NCBI RefSeq assembly: GCF_045617425.1
Contig: NZ_JAZLIO010000022.1
Location: 62,001-126,000 of the forward strand
Length of the DNA stretch: 64,000 nt
Source: Carnobacterium_B sp045617425
GTDB taxonomy: Bacteria > Bacillota > Bacilli > Lactobacillales > Carnobacteriaceae
Reading direction: 5' to 3'
Shown here: positions 6,850 to 15,841 of the stretch, piece by piece
Numbering within the stretch: the first letter of the stretch is position 1
How the letters are laid out: the number at the start of each line of letters is the position of its first letter
Notes under the pieces: generated by a model
What the model was told of the DNA's origin: nothing
The model's database searches: none
Seen by the model: only the letters and a program-made list of their open reading frames with translations
Program-made: the position numbers and the translations under genes

Positions 6850-9639
6850 TTATTCTTCTTCAGCTTCAGGTACTAAAGCTTCTGGAAAATGTTCTTCAAC
6901 GATTGCTGCACAGCGAGCACAAAGAGTTGGTGCATTTTCATTAGAACCTACATCTTCCTTGATAGCGCGACATCTTTCGCAAGTTTCTCCATGAGCATGT
7001 TCTACTACAACCGCTACAGAATCTGAATGAACCGCATGACTAGGTGCATCTTCAATCGACTCTGCTATTTCTAAATTAGAAACAATTAATAATTGTGCTA
7101 AATTACTATTTAACGAAACAAACAAGTCTTTTGTTTGTTCTGTAGGGTAAAGAGTTACTTTTGCTTCAAAAGATTTTCCAATGATTTTTTCATTACGTGC
7201 TTCTTCAAGAGCTTTTTGAACCACATCGCGAATATCCATAAAAGCATCCCACATGTCTAATAGTTCAGCTTCATTTTCATAACGATCAACAACTGGCATA
7301 TCCGTTAATTGAACGAACTCATCGGTTTCACTTAAGAATGACCAAATTTCTTCAGCAGTATGTGGAAGAATCGGTGTTATAAGTTTTGTAATTTTTACTA
7401 ATACTTCATAGAACACTGTTTGCATAGCACGGCGTTCATAAGCATCCTCAGCTTCAATATAGACAACATCTTTAGCAAAGTCTAAATAGAATTGAGACAA
7501 GTCCACTGTACAGAAGTTATTAATTAATTGATAGATAGAAGAAAATTCATAGTTATCATAATGCCCTTCTGCTTTTTCTACCAATTGATTCAAACGAATC
7601 ATTAGGTATTTGTCTACAGATCTTAAATCATTAAACGCTACTTTGTTTGTTGAAGGATTGTAGTCAGCGGTATTAGCCAATAAGAAACGCATAGTATTAC
7701 GAATTTTGCGGTAAACTTCAGAAACTTGTTTTAAAATTTCATCACTCACACGCACATCTGCTTGTGTATCTACACTAGAAACCCATAGACGCACAATGTC
7801 GGCTCCCATTTGTTTGATAACTTTACTTGGTGCAATCGTATTTCCAAGAGATTTACTCATCTTACGGCCATCTCCATCTAAAACCATTCCTTGAGAGAGA
7901 ACTGTTTTATAAGGTGCTACTCCATTGATAGCTACACTGGTCGTAATGCTTGAATTAAACCAACCACGGTATTGATCTGAACCTTCAAGATACATATCCG
8001 CTGGGAAAGTTAAGTTTTCTCTAGCTCTTAGTACAGCTTCATGAGATGAACCAGAATCAAACCATACATCCATAATGTCTGTTTCTTTTGTAAATTGATT
8101 ATTTGGACTTGAGGGATGAGTGAATCCTTCTGGGAGTAAATCTTTAGCTTCACGTTCAAACCAAATATTTGAACCAAACTCCCCAAATAGAGCTGCTACG
8201 TGTTCAATTGTTTCCGGTGTTATAATAGCTTCTCCATTTTCACCATAGAAAATTGGTAAAGGAACTCCCCAAGCACGTTGACGTGAAATAACCCAATCGC
8301 CTCGATCGCGGACCATGTTATACAAACGTTGCATACCCCATTTTTGAACCCATTCAACGCCTTCAACAGCTTCTAAAATATCTCCACGGAATTGATCAAT
8401 AGAAGCAAACCACTGAGGTGTTGCACGGAAAATAACCGGTTTCTTAGTTCTCCAGTCATGTGGGTAACTATGAGTAAAGAAGTTTAATTTCAATAGTGCT
8501 CCCTCTTTTTCCAACCACTCAGTAATGACTTTATTTCCATCATTATAAAAAATACCTTCTAAACCTGGCGCTTCATCTGTAAAACAACCTTTATCATCAA
8601 CTGGTGATAAAACACTTAATTTGTATTTTTGTCCTACAATAAAGTCATCATCCCCATGACCCGGAGCTGTATGAACAAGTCCAGTACCAGCTTCAAGAGT
8701 TACATGGTCCCCTAAAATCAAAAGAGAAGTTCGGTCATACATTGGGTGTTGAGCCGTCATGAACTCCAAGTCTTTACCTTTTATTTCTTTAATCGTTTCA
8801 ACTTGATTCCACCCAATTTCTTCTGCGACAGCATCAATCAAGTCTTTTGCTAAAACGTATTTCTTATCGTCTGCAACTACAACAGAATAGTCATATTCTG
8901 GGTGGACAGTAATCGCAAGATTTGAAGGGATAGTCCATGGCGTAGTTGTCCAAATAACAAAAGAAGTATCTTCATCGATCAGACCTTTTCCATCAACAAC
9001 TTTAAAACCTACATAAATACTTGCTGATTTAACGTCTTTGTATTCAATTTCTGCTTCTGCAAGTGCAGATTCACTAGATGGAGACCAATAAATGGGTTTT
9101 AAACCTTTATAGATATAACCCTTTTCGGCCATTTTCCCAAACACGCGAATTTGTGCTTCTTCATATTCTTTCGTTAATGTTACGTATGGATGATCCCATT
9201 CTCCAGCTACACCTAAACGCTTAAAATCTTCTTTTTGCTTATTTACTTGCTCCCAAGCATATTCTTCACATAATTTACGGAATTCTGCAAGGCTCATTTC
9301 TTTACGTTTAACACCCTTATTTGTTAAAGCTTGTTCAATTGGCAGACCATGAGTGTCCCAACCTGGCACGTAAGGAGATCTGAATCCAGACATTGATTTG
9401 TAACGTACAATGATATCTTTACTGATTTTATTTAAGGCATGTCCAATATGGATGTTCCCATTTGCATACGGTGGGCCATCATGTAATACGAAAGTTGGCT
9501 TGCCCTCATTGATTTTTTGTCTTTGTCCGTAAATATCTAATTCTTCCCAGTTTTTTTGCCATTCTAGCTCACGTACTGGTAAATTTCCACGCATGGGAAA
9601 TTTTGTTTTACCTAATTGTAAAGTTTCTTTCATTTTCAT
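6850..9639 (-). CDS. ileS: Isoleucyl-tRNA synthetase
   Basis: This 929-residue class I synthetase charges tRNA-Ile. It has the HIGH motif within GPPYANGNIHIGHALNK, the editing (CP1) domain in the middle third with TTTPWTIPSNLA, and the KMSKS loop in GRKMSKSLGN. A C-terminal zinc-binding module carries the pairs CERC and CARC. The length and layout are those of the bacterial IleS1 type. The ATG follows a GAGGGGT site; a second ATG two codons on is also possible. A T-box leader upstream senses uncharged tRNA-Ile, so expression should rise on isoleucine starvation. divIVA lies immediately upstream on the same strand, as in many Firmicutes. Confidence 0.97.
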   Translation of the reverse strand: MKMKETLQLGKTKFPMRGNLPVRELEWQKNWEELDIYGQRQKINEGKPTFVLHDGPPYANGNIHIGHALNKISKDIIVRYKSMSGFRSPYVPGWDTHGLPIEQALTNKGVKRKEMSLAEFRKLCEEYAWEQVNKQKEDFKRLGVAGEWDHPYVTLTKEYEEAQIRVFGKMAEKGYIYKGLKPIYWSPSSESALAEAEIEYKDVKSASIYVGFKVVDGKGLIDEDTSFVIWTTTPWTIPSNLAITVHPEYDYSVVVADDKKYVLAKDLIDAVAEEIGWNQVETIKEIKGKDLEFMTAQHPMYDRTSLLILGDHVTLEAGTGLVHTAPGHGDDDFIVGQKYKLSVLSPVDDKGCFTDEAPGLEGIFYNDGNKVITEWLEKEGALLKLNFFTHSYPHDWRTKKPVIFRATPQWFASIDQFRGDILEAVEGVEWVQKWGMQRLYNMVRDRGDWVISRQRAWGVPLPIFYGENGEAIITPETIEHVAALFGEFGSNIWFEREAKDLLPEGFTHPSSPNNQFTKETDIMDVWFDSGSSHEAVLRARENLTFPADMYLEGSDQYRGWFNSSITTSVAINGVAPYKTVLSQGMVLDGDGRKMSKSLGNTIAPSKVIKQMGADIVRLWVSSVDTQADVRVSDEILKQVSEVYRKIRNTMRFLLANTADYNPSTNKVAFNDLRSVDKYLMIRLNQLVEKAEGHYDNYEFSSIYQLINNFCTVDLSQFYLDFAKDVVYIEAEDAYERRAMQTVFYEVLVKITKLITPILPHTAEEIWSFLSETDEFVQLTDMPVVDRYENEAELLDMWDAFMDIRDVVQKALEEARNEKIIGKSFEAKVTLYPTEQTKDLFVSLNSNLAQLLIVSNLEIAESIEDAPSHAVHSDSVAVVVEHAHGETCERCRAIKEDVGSNENAPTLCARCAAIVEEHFPEALVPEAEEE

Positions 9640-9740
9640 TAAGATCTACCCCTCATTTGTTATAATTTATCTCTTTAGTTCCAAAACGACATGCTCATCA
9701 TACAACTGAGATTTGTCAATTGCAACTAATCTTATCAATA

Positions 9741-9975
9741 AAAAAAGACTTCATCCCTAGAGGGACGAAATCTTCGTGGTACCACCCAAATTTAGAAGAA
9801 AAAATTTATACCTTTTCCTTCTCTTAAGTAATTGTATAACGTCAATTAACCGGTTAATTTTACTCAAGTTCAAATTAACACTCATGGAGGATCTGACGAC
9901 TAGAAGGGACTGTTAGGCTTTCACTATCTCTAACTCGCTTAATTTAGTGTTCTAGTGTTTTTCTGTTCCATTCAC
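9741..9975 (-). promoter_or_regulatory. T-box leader controlling ileS
   Basis: On the minus strand the leader contains the conserved T-box sequence GGGTGGTACCACG (complement at 9775-9787), Stem I elements near AGCGAGTTAGAGATAGTG, and an intrinsic terminator (AGATTTCGTCCC / GGGATGAAGTCT followed by T residues, 9741-9773) that competes with the antiterminator. A candidate specifier codon is ATC (9892-9890), just before CTCCATGAGTG, which would read tRNA-Ile. The specifier position comes from pattern comparison and not from a folded model. This leader fills almost all of the 345-base gap between ileS and divIVA. Confidence 0.9.
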
Positions 9976-9984
9976 TGATTTTAC

Positions 9985-10671
9985 TTATTTAGGCAATTCA
10001 ATAGCTGGCAAAGTGCCTTCTAATGAAGGTTGTTCTTGTATATCATTATTTTCTACTTCATTGGTACTAACTACCGTCAATTTCTCAGAATTATTCTCTT
10101 CAATTGTTTCATCATTAGATTCAACATCAGAACTCACAACTTCTTCTGGCTGATTAACACTTGCTAAAATTTCCTTTAATGTAGGAATGTTGAGGGTTTC
10201 TTCTTCAGCAGGTCTTAACAAATCGTCCCATTCTGAATTTTTAACCATTTCTAATTGAGATTCTATCATAATTTGCAGACGTTGTTTAAAAACTCTACTT
10301 TGTTTTTTCAATTCATCTGTCTCAGTCGTAATTTTTCTAGCTTTAGAAACTGCTTCATCCAACAAACGATCTGCATTTTTTTCAGCTTCTAAACGAATAA
10401 TATTTGCTTCTTTGGCCGCATTTTCTTTTAATCTATCGGCTGCATCCTGAGCAACAATAATCGATTTATTTAAAGCGTCCTGAAGATTGTTGAAGTGCCC
10501 AACTTTTTCTTCAGAAAATTGCAAGTTTTTTTCTAATTCACGTTTTTCTTTTAAAACCATTTCGTAGTCCTTAATGATTTGATCTAAATAATCGTTTACT
10601 TGATCTTGATCGTAGCCTCGCATCTTGACAGGGAACTCTTTGTTATGTATATCTAAGGGAGTCAACACCAT
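9985..10671 (-). CDS. divIVA: Septum site-determining / cell-pole protein DivIVA
   Basis: This 228-residue protein begins with the conserved DivIVA lipid-binding and coiled-coil module, LTPLDIHNKEFPVKMRGYDQ and DQVNDYLDQIIKDYE. A long coiled coil (about residues 35-150) follows, then an acidic, low-complexity tail rich in E, N and S. DivIVA binds negatively curved membrane at septa and poles and recruits division or wall-growth partners. The ATG at 10671 is chosen because GGAGGTG lies 7 bases upstream; an ATG five codons earlier overlaps that site. It closes the dcw cluster, as in Bacillus and Enterococcus, with ylmH just upstream. Confidence 0.93.
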   Translation of the reverse strand: MVLTPLDIHNKEFPVKMRGYDQDQVNDYLDQIIKDYEMVLKEKRELEKNLQFSEEKVGHFNNLQDALNKSIIVAQDAADRLKENAAKEANIIRLEAEKNADRLLDEAVSKARKITTETDELKKQSRVFKQRLQIMIESQLEMVKNSEWDDLLRPAEEETLNIPTLKEILASVNQPEEVVSSDVESNDETIEENNSEKLTVVSTNEVENNDIQEQPSLEGTLPAIELPK

Positions 10672-10754
10672 ATAAGACACCTCCATTTTTTTAATTTTTA
10701 CGTGCTTTAGTACTAAATTATCATAAACTAACCTACAAGTAAATGAGTTAGCAG

Positions 10755-11537
10755 TTATTTATATAATACACCTAACTGCAAACGCCATTTATCTTTTTTA
10801 GTTTTGCCTTCAATTTCTTGAACTTGTAGTCGTCCATATCCTCGAACTGAAACAATATCTAACAACCCAATTTCAAAATCCGGTCGAGTTGATTCAACCC
10901 AATTCAACTTCACTTTTCCTGATTCGATCATCTGTTTAGCACGTTGTCTAGATATTTTAAACACGCTAGAAACCAACGTATCCAAACGCATAGATGAAAC
11001 TGTTTGACTTTCAATCGTCCAATTATCTATAGGAACTAAAATGTCGGTATAGTCTCTTTCTTCCATACGGACTGCAACTTTCCCAATACTAATAACTTGC
11101 TGTTCCACATAACTTTTCGTTGCATTTTCGACAAATACTTGCCAACGTGTACCATCCGAAATGATATCCCCGAAATAATCTCTTTTTAGTCCAGTTGAAA
11201 GTAAAGTCCCTAAAACTTTTCCATGTGACAACGATGCAAATTTTATAGGGTAACGGATTTCAAAAATCGCTATTCCAAAATCATCTTGCTTTGGAGTAAA
11301 GTATGAAGGGCAGATGAAAGCTCTCACTCTCTCTGCTGCTTCATATCCTCCAAAAGAATGTATAGTAATCTCACTATTTTTCCCAATGATTGTTTTTACG
11401 ATGTGCAGTTGACGGGGATCTAAAAAATTTGTCAAATAAGGAGTGTATTGGTCTTCAACATTTCTTATCCAACCAATAACTGTATCAATAAAGGATTGCT
11501 CTTCTTTTCTAAAATGTTGATAGACATTTTCAATCAT
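10755..11537 (-). CDS. ylmH: YlmH, S4-domain RNA-binding protein
   Basis: This 260-residue protein has an N-terminal YlmH domain and a C-terminal S4 RNA-binding domain (about residues 180-245) with MRLDTLVSSVFKISRQRAKQ and SGKVKLNWVE. Homologues bind the large ribosomal subunit and have been linked to ribosome-associated quality control, as well as to division through their place in the dcw cluster. The ATG has an AAGGAGGT site. It lies between yggT (20 bases upstream) and divIVA, the standard order in Firmicutes. Confidence 0.92.
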   Translation of the reverse strand: MIENVYQHFRKEEQSFIDTVIGWIRNVEDQYTPYLTNFLDPRQLHIVKTIIGKNSEITIHSFGGYEAAERVRAFICPSYFTPKQDDFGIAIFEIRYPIKFASLSHGKVLGTLLSTGLKRDYFGDIISDGTRWQVFVENATKSYVEQQVISIGKVAVRMEERDYTDILVPIDNWTIESQTVSSMRLDTLVSSVFKISRQRAKQMIESGKVKLNWVESTRPDFEIGLLDIVSVRGYGRLQVQEIEGKTKKDKWRLQLGVLYK

Positions 11538-11557
11538 AAGAAAAATACCTCCTTCAA

Positions 11558-11845
11558 TTAATACAAAATCCTCATAATTAGCTGAAATAGTGAAAATAAT
11601 CCACTTTTAGCTAAATTTAAAACAATTAAAGCTACAATTCCTGAAAAACTAATCATTCCAATTGGTGGAATAAACCGTCTAAAGAAGTTTAAATACGGTT
11701 CGCAAATAGATGCTAATATGCGCCCAAACTTTGATTGATACGCTCCAGGAAACCAAGACATTAAGATATATACGATAATCAGAGTAGAGTAGATATCTAA
11801 GGCTCTAGAAAGTATCGTGTAAAGTAAAGATATAAAATAAGCCAC
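11558..11845 (-). CDS. ylmG: YggT family membrane protein (YlmG)
   Basis: This 95-residue protein has two hydrophobic segments flanking the conserved loop PYLNFFRRFIPPIGMISFSG, the hallmark of YggT/YlmG. It is an inner-membrane protein found next to sepF and ylmH in most Gram-positive dcw clusters. A role in division or membrane organisation is suspected, and the mechanism is unknown. The start is a GTG with GAGGA about 10 bases upstream. It is cotranscribed with sepF, 21 bases away. Confidence 0.9.
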   Translation of the reverse strand: MAYFISLLYTILSRALDIYSTLIIVYILMSWFPGAYQSKFGRILASICEPYLNFFRRFIPPIGMISFSGIVALIVLNLAKSGLFSLFQLIMRILY

Positions 11846-11866
11846 TATTAATTTTTCCTCATTTCT

Positions 11867-12352
11867 TTAATAAAAATCTTTTTCTTGCATAACATCTGAT
11901 AATGCACCATCAATTTCAACATTCTTAGGTGTACATAAGAAAATTTCTTCACCAATACGTTGAATATCTCCACTTATAGCATAGATTGTTCCAGTTAAAA
12001 AATCAACGATTCTTTTAGCTTGATCTTCTTCAATACGAGTGAAATTTAAAATGACAGATTGATTGCTAAGCAGTAAATCTGCAATTTCTTGAACTTCAGA
12101 ATAAACTCTAGGTTCAAATACAACAATTTTAGATTGGTAAGGAATATCTGGATTTTTCAGTGCAACAACTTTATTTGTTGTTGCTGGCTCACGACGTGTA
12201 TTAAAAGCTCGTTGATTTTTTAATTCTCGCTTAGTTTCACTTTTTTCTACTTTTGATGATTCATTTTCTTGGTTGTCAGCTGCAGTTTCTAATTCGAATT
12301 CTTCTTCATCGCTTAAACCAAAGAATTGAGATAAATTAGTTAACATACTCAT
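11867..12352 (-). CDS. sepF: Cell division protein SepF
   Basis: This 161-residue protein has an N-terminal amphipathic helix (MLTNLSQFFGL) that binds membrane, a charged variable linker, and the C-terminal SepF domain with VVFEPRVYSEVQEIADLLL and VDFLTGTIYAISGDIQRIGE. SepF polymerises and tethers FtsZ to the membrane alongside FtsA. The GGAGG site is 7 bases before the first ATG. It lies between ylmE and yggT in the cluster. Confidence 0.95.
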   Translation of the reverse strand: MSMLTNLSQFFGLSDEEEFELETAADNQENESSKVEKSETKRELKNQRAFNTRREPATTNKVVALKNPDIPYQSKIVVFEPRVYSEVQEIADLLLSNQSVILNFTRIEEDQAKRIVDFLTGTIYAISGDIQRIGEEIFLCTPKNVEIDGALSDVMQEKDFY

Positions 12353-12401
12353 TTAAAGTCCTCCTTTTTAAATCAATTTCCTTCAATATTGAAATTGATT
12401 C

Positions 12402-13076
12402 TTATTCAAAAAAAGACGTTCCGATTCGAATAAAAGTTGCTCCTTCTTCAGCAGCAATGGTGTAGTCTTTGCTCATTCCCATACTAAGTTCTGTACATGG
12501 TGCATGAGAGAATACTTTTTTCTGAATGGTCTGTTGTAAATTCCTCAGATGAGCAAAAGCCGCGCGAACAACTGTCTCCTCAGCATTTAGAGGCGCCATA
12601 GTCATTAAACCAACTACTTTTATCTTTGAATACTGTGAAAGGCTGCCAATAAATTCATCAAGCTCATCCGGGCTTACACCACTCTTGGAAACTTCACCTG
12701 TCACATTTACTTGAACAAAACAAGAAATTCTTTTTTGTGCTCTTTTTTCAATTTCTTCAGCTAATGCCAAACGATCCAGAGCATGAAAGTAATCAATTTT
12801 ATTGATTACTTTTTTTACTTTTCTTGTTTGTAGATTTCCAATATAATGCCAAACCAATTGAGGGACATTTAGTTCTTCCAGTTTTGCTTCCAACCCTTCA
12901 GGTCGATTTTCTGCCAGATGTGTATAGCCTTCTTCAATTACAGCAATAGCCTGTTCACTAGAAACGCTTTTAGTCACTGCAACAACTTGTAAACTAGAAC
13001 GTTCTCGATTGACTTTTTTCAATGACAAACCTAACTTACGTTCAATTTCTTGACAATTTTCTTTAACAGAACTCAT
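12402..13076 (-). CDS. ylmE: YggS/YlmE family pyridoxal phosphate homeostasis protein
   Basis: This 224-residue single-domain PLP-binding barrel has the cofactor lysine in VVAVTKSVSSEQA, plus HYIGNLQTRKVKK and the phosphate-binding end IRIGTSFF. The family controls intracellular pyridoxal phosphate and has no known enzymatic reaction. The ATG begins 2 bases after the ftsZ stop codon, so it is probably translated by coupling. The gene sits between ftsZ and sepF, as in Bacillus. Confidence 0.93.
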   Translation of the reverse strand: MSSVKENCQEIERKLGLSLKKVNRERSSLQVVAVTKSVSSEQAIAVIEEGYTHLAENRPEGLEAKLEELNVPQLVWHYIGNLQTRKVKKVINKIDYFHALDRLALAEEIEKRAQKRISCFVQVNVTGEVSKSGVSPDELDEFIGSLSQYSKIKVVGLMTMAPLNAEETVVRAAFAHLRNLQQTIQKKVFSHAPCTELSMGMSKDYTIAAEEGATFIRIGTSFFE

Positions 13077-13078
13077 TT

Positions 13079-14338
13079 TTATTTACGGCGTCTTCTAAAG
13101 AATGGAGGTGTATCAAGATTATCTTCTTCTTGACGACTCTCTTGTTCTTGCTTTTCTTCTCGTTTAAAAATGTCAAAGTCAGGTTTTTCATTTTGTTGAT
13201 CCAACTCATTCGATTGTGATTTAGTTCTTTGATCACGTAGACTAGGTTCGCGACGAATGTCCCAGTCACCAAAAGGATCTTTTGTTTGATCAGATTGTAA
13301 AGATGATGTTTCAGGTACAATTCTTTGAGTGGAACTGTTTCGATTTCTTTCACTTGTTTGTGGTTTCGCTTCTTTTGCTTTATTTGTATCGATACCTGTT
13401 GCAATAACCGTCACAATAACTTCATCACCTAGGTTTTCATTAATAGAAGTACCAAATATAATATTCACTTCCGTAGTAGACGCTGCAGAAACGATATCTG
13501 AAGCATCTTGTGCTTCGAATAATGTTAAGTCAGATCCACCTGTAATATTTAACAATACAGATTCTGCTCCATCAATGGAGACTTCTAGCAATGGAGATGA
13601 AATAGCTTTTTTAGTAGCTTCAACTGTCCGATTTTCACCACTTGCCATACCAATACCCATTAATGCTGATCCTTGATTTTCCATAACTGTTTTTACATCA
13701 GCAAAATCTAAGTTTACATATCCAGGTGCAGTGATTAAATCTGAAATCCCTTGTACACCTTGGCGTAAAACATTATCAGCTTCATGGAAGGCTTCAAGCA
13801 TTGGTGTCTTTTTATCAACAATTTCTAATAAACGATTATTTGAAATGATGACAAGAGTATCAACGTGCTCTTTCATTTGTGCTACACCTTCAGCAGCAAA
13901 ACGTCCACGTTTAGGTCCCTCAAAAGTAAAGGGCCTAGTGATTACTCCAACTGTTAAAGCACCTTGTTCTTTAGCAATACGAGCTACGATAGGTGCAGCA
14001 CCAGTACCTGTTCCACCACCCATACCAGCAGTTACGAAAATCATATCGGCTCCACGTAATGATTCAGCAATTTGTTCTTCACTTTCTTCTGCTGCTTTAC
14101 GACCAATTTCAGGATTTGCTCCTGCTCCTAGACCACGTGTTAATTTTGGCCCAAGCTGAATTTTCACTTCTGCATTTGAACCTGCCAACGCTTGTAAATC
14201 AGTATTCGCTACAATAAATTCTACACCTTGTACATTTTCATCAATCATTCGGTTAACAGCATTATTTCCAGCTCCACCAACACCAATTACTTTAATTATC
14301 GCTCCATTAGCTGGATTTGTGTCAAATTCTAAGTCCAT
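13079..14338 (-). CDS. ftsZ: Cell division protein FtsZ
   Basis: This 419-residue tubulin-like GTPase forms the Z ring at mid-cell. It shows the N-terminal GVGGAGNNAVNRMI, the tubulin signature GGGTGTGAAP near residue 106, and the T7 loop NLDFADVKTVM that completes the neighbouring active site. A variable acidic/glutamine linker leads to the C-terminal peptide DTPPFFRRRRK, which binds FtsA and SepF. The linker is charged and low in complexity, as usual. The gene lies 36 bases behind ftsA with a good ribosome-binding site. Confidence 0.98.
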   Translation of the reverse strand: MDLEFDTNPANGAIIKVIGVGGAGNNAVNRMIDENVQGVEFIVANTDLQALAGSNAEVKIQLGPKLTRGLGAGANPEIGRKAAEESEEQIAESLRGADMIFVTAGMGGGTGTGAAPIVARIAKEQGALTVGVITRPFTFEGPKRGRFAAEGVAQMKEHVDTLVIISNNRLLEIVDKKTPMLEAFHEADNVLRQGVQGISDLITAPGYVNLDFADVKTVMENQGSALMGIGMASGENRTVEATKKAISSPLLEVSIDGAESVLLNITGGSDLTLFEAQDASDIVSAASTTEVNIIFGTSINENLGDEVIVTVIATGIDTNKAKEAKPQTSERNRNSSTQRIVPETSSLQSDQTKDPFGDWDIRREPSLRDQRTKSQSNELDQQNEKPDFDIFKREEKQEQESRQEEDNLDTPPFFRRRRK

Positions 14339-14374
14339 TCCATTTCCTCCTACTACAATCTGAATGTATTCTAT

Positions 14375-15706
14375 TTAATCAAAAAAATTTGAGATAAAGC
14401 TTTTTGCCTTATTACTCCACTTGTCTTCTTTTTTCTTTTCTTTCTTAATTGGTTTTTCTTTTTCATATTCTAAAGAACTGATCTCATTATTTTCTGAAAA
14501 GGTTTCTAGTTTAGCATTATAAGAAGTCTCTTCTTTTTTGGTAACACCTAATTGATATTCTTTTATAATTTGATGAATATCATCTAAGTTAGCTTCATAT
14601 TGAATCAAGCCTATACCAGTAGTAAATGCTGGATAACGCAGACCCATTTGATGAGGAATATAGAGTTTTACTGGAATTTCAAACATATCTTCAGCAAGCT
14701 CTACTGCACCAGGTAAGGCTGCAGCACCACCCGTTAAAATCATTCCACCAGGCAAATCTCTTGCTCCGACCTTATCTAATTCAGATTTCACTTTTTCAAA
14801 AATCTGGACCATCCGAGCTTCAATAATTTCTGACAGATAACGCTCATCAATTTTTACCGGCTGGCTTTTGCCAATCACTTCTACTGGAAAAGTTTCTTCT
14901 TGAGAAGTTTCTTCTGGCAAAGCATATCCATAATCGCGTTTTATTCTTTCTGCACTTTCAATGGTGGTGTTTAAAACAACAGAAATATCTTTCGTTACGT
15001 AATCTCCACCCTCTTGATCTACATATGTGTATTTCAACTGGTGATCATGCATAACTGAAGCCGTTGTTTGTCCGCCTCCCAAATCAAGCAATATTGTACC
15101 AAAATCTCTTTCGCCGCTAGACATAGCTACACTGCTTGCCGCCAAAGATTGTAAGACGATGTTTTGAATTTGTAAACCAGCTTTTTCCACACAACGTTTT
15201 GTGTTATGTAAGATAGTTTTTGGTCCAGTTAACATAATAGCATGCATTTCTAAACGAACACCAATCATTCCTCTCGGATCTTTGATGCCGTCAAATCCAT
15301 CAACAATAAATTCTTCTGGTAAAATGGTTAAGATTTCTCTTTCTGGAGGAACCGATTTTACCATTGCTGCTGCCAAAACATTTTGGACGTCTGCTTCAGT
15401 GATCTCACGATTTTCTCCTGATACTGCTATCATTCCATGACATGCTTCTATTTCGACAGATGTACTTGGAATTCCTACAATAACGTTATGAATATTTACA
15501 TTTGCTTTTTGCTCTGCTTGTTTAATTGCTTTGTTAATCGATTGTACCGTTTTATCAATATCTACGATAATTCCACGGTTTAAGCCTTCAGACTTTTCAT
15601 TTCCTACTCCAATAATATTCATTTGACCGTTTATATATTCAGCTACAACTACTTTTATTGAAGTGGTTCCAATATCTAGACTTACATACATTTCAGTATT
15701 CCTCAA
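14375..15706 (-). CDS. ftsA: Cell division protein FtsA
   Basis: This 443-residue actin-like ATPase anchors FtsZ to the membrane. It has the phosphate-1 loop SLDIGTTSIKVVVAEY, the phosphate-2 motif LLDLGGGQTTASV, the adenosine motif ILTGGAAALPGAVEL and a C-terminal amphipathic membrane-targeting helix (NKAKSFISNFFD). The start is a TTG with AGGAGGT upstream, giving an N-terminus like that of Bacillus FtsA. An ATG five codons later with its own GAGGA site is the alternative. A two-codon minigene overlaps this start; see that entry. Confidence 0.95.
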   Translation of the reverse strand: MRNTEMYVSLDIGTTSIKVVVAEYINGQMNIIGVGNEKSEGLNRGIIVDIDKTVQSINKAIKQAEQKANVNIHNVIVGIPSTSVEIEACHGMIAVSGENREITEADVQNVLAAAMVKSVPPEREILTILPEEFIVDGFDGIKDPRGMIGVRLEMHAIMLTGPKTILHNTKRCVEKAGLQIQNIVLQSLAASSVAMSSGERDFGTILLDLGGGQTTASVMHDHQLKYTYVDQEGGDYVTKDISVVLNTTIESAERIKRDYGYALPEETSQEETFPVEVIGKSQPVKIDERYLSEIIEARMVQIFEKVKSELDKVGARDLPGGMILTGGAAALPGAVELAEDMFEIPVKLYIPHQMGLRYPAFTTGIGLIQYEANLDDIHQIIKEYQLGVTKKEETSYNAKLETFSENNEISSLEYEKEKPIKKEKKKEDKWSNKAKSFISNFFD

Positions 15707-15722
15707 TTCATTGAAACCTCCT
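15703..15722 (-). promoter_or_regulatory. ftsA ribosome-binding site with overlapping two-codon minigene
   Basis: AGGAGGT (15722-15716) is followed after 4 bases by ATG AAT TGA (15711-15703). The TGA of this minigene overlaps the TTG start of ftsA (15706-15704). Ribosomes loading on the strong site could therefore translate two codons and restart on ftsA. This is seen directly; any regulatory effect is inference. Confidence 0.4.
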
Positions 15723-15841
15723 ATATCATTATTTTAAGTTAAAACCTATAGTTATTACCAATTTTAACATAAGCGTTACCAATTTACGAAGTATTTCAGG
15801 ATTTTTTTCTGTTTAGATAAAAAACTTTTTATTCCATTTTT

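Noticed and set aside
13063..13404. 113-codon minus frame overlapping the ftsZ 3' end
   Set aside because: It is an out-of-frame reading of ftsZ and lacks any family pattern.
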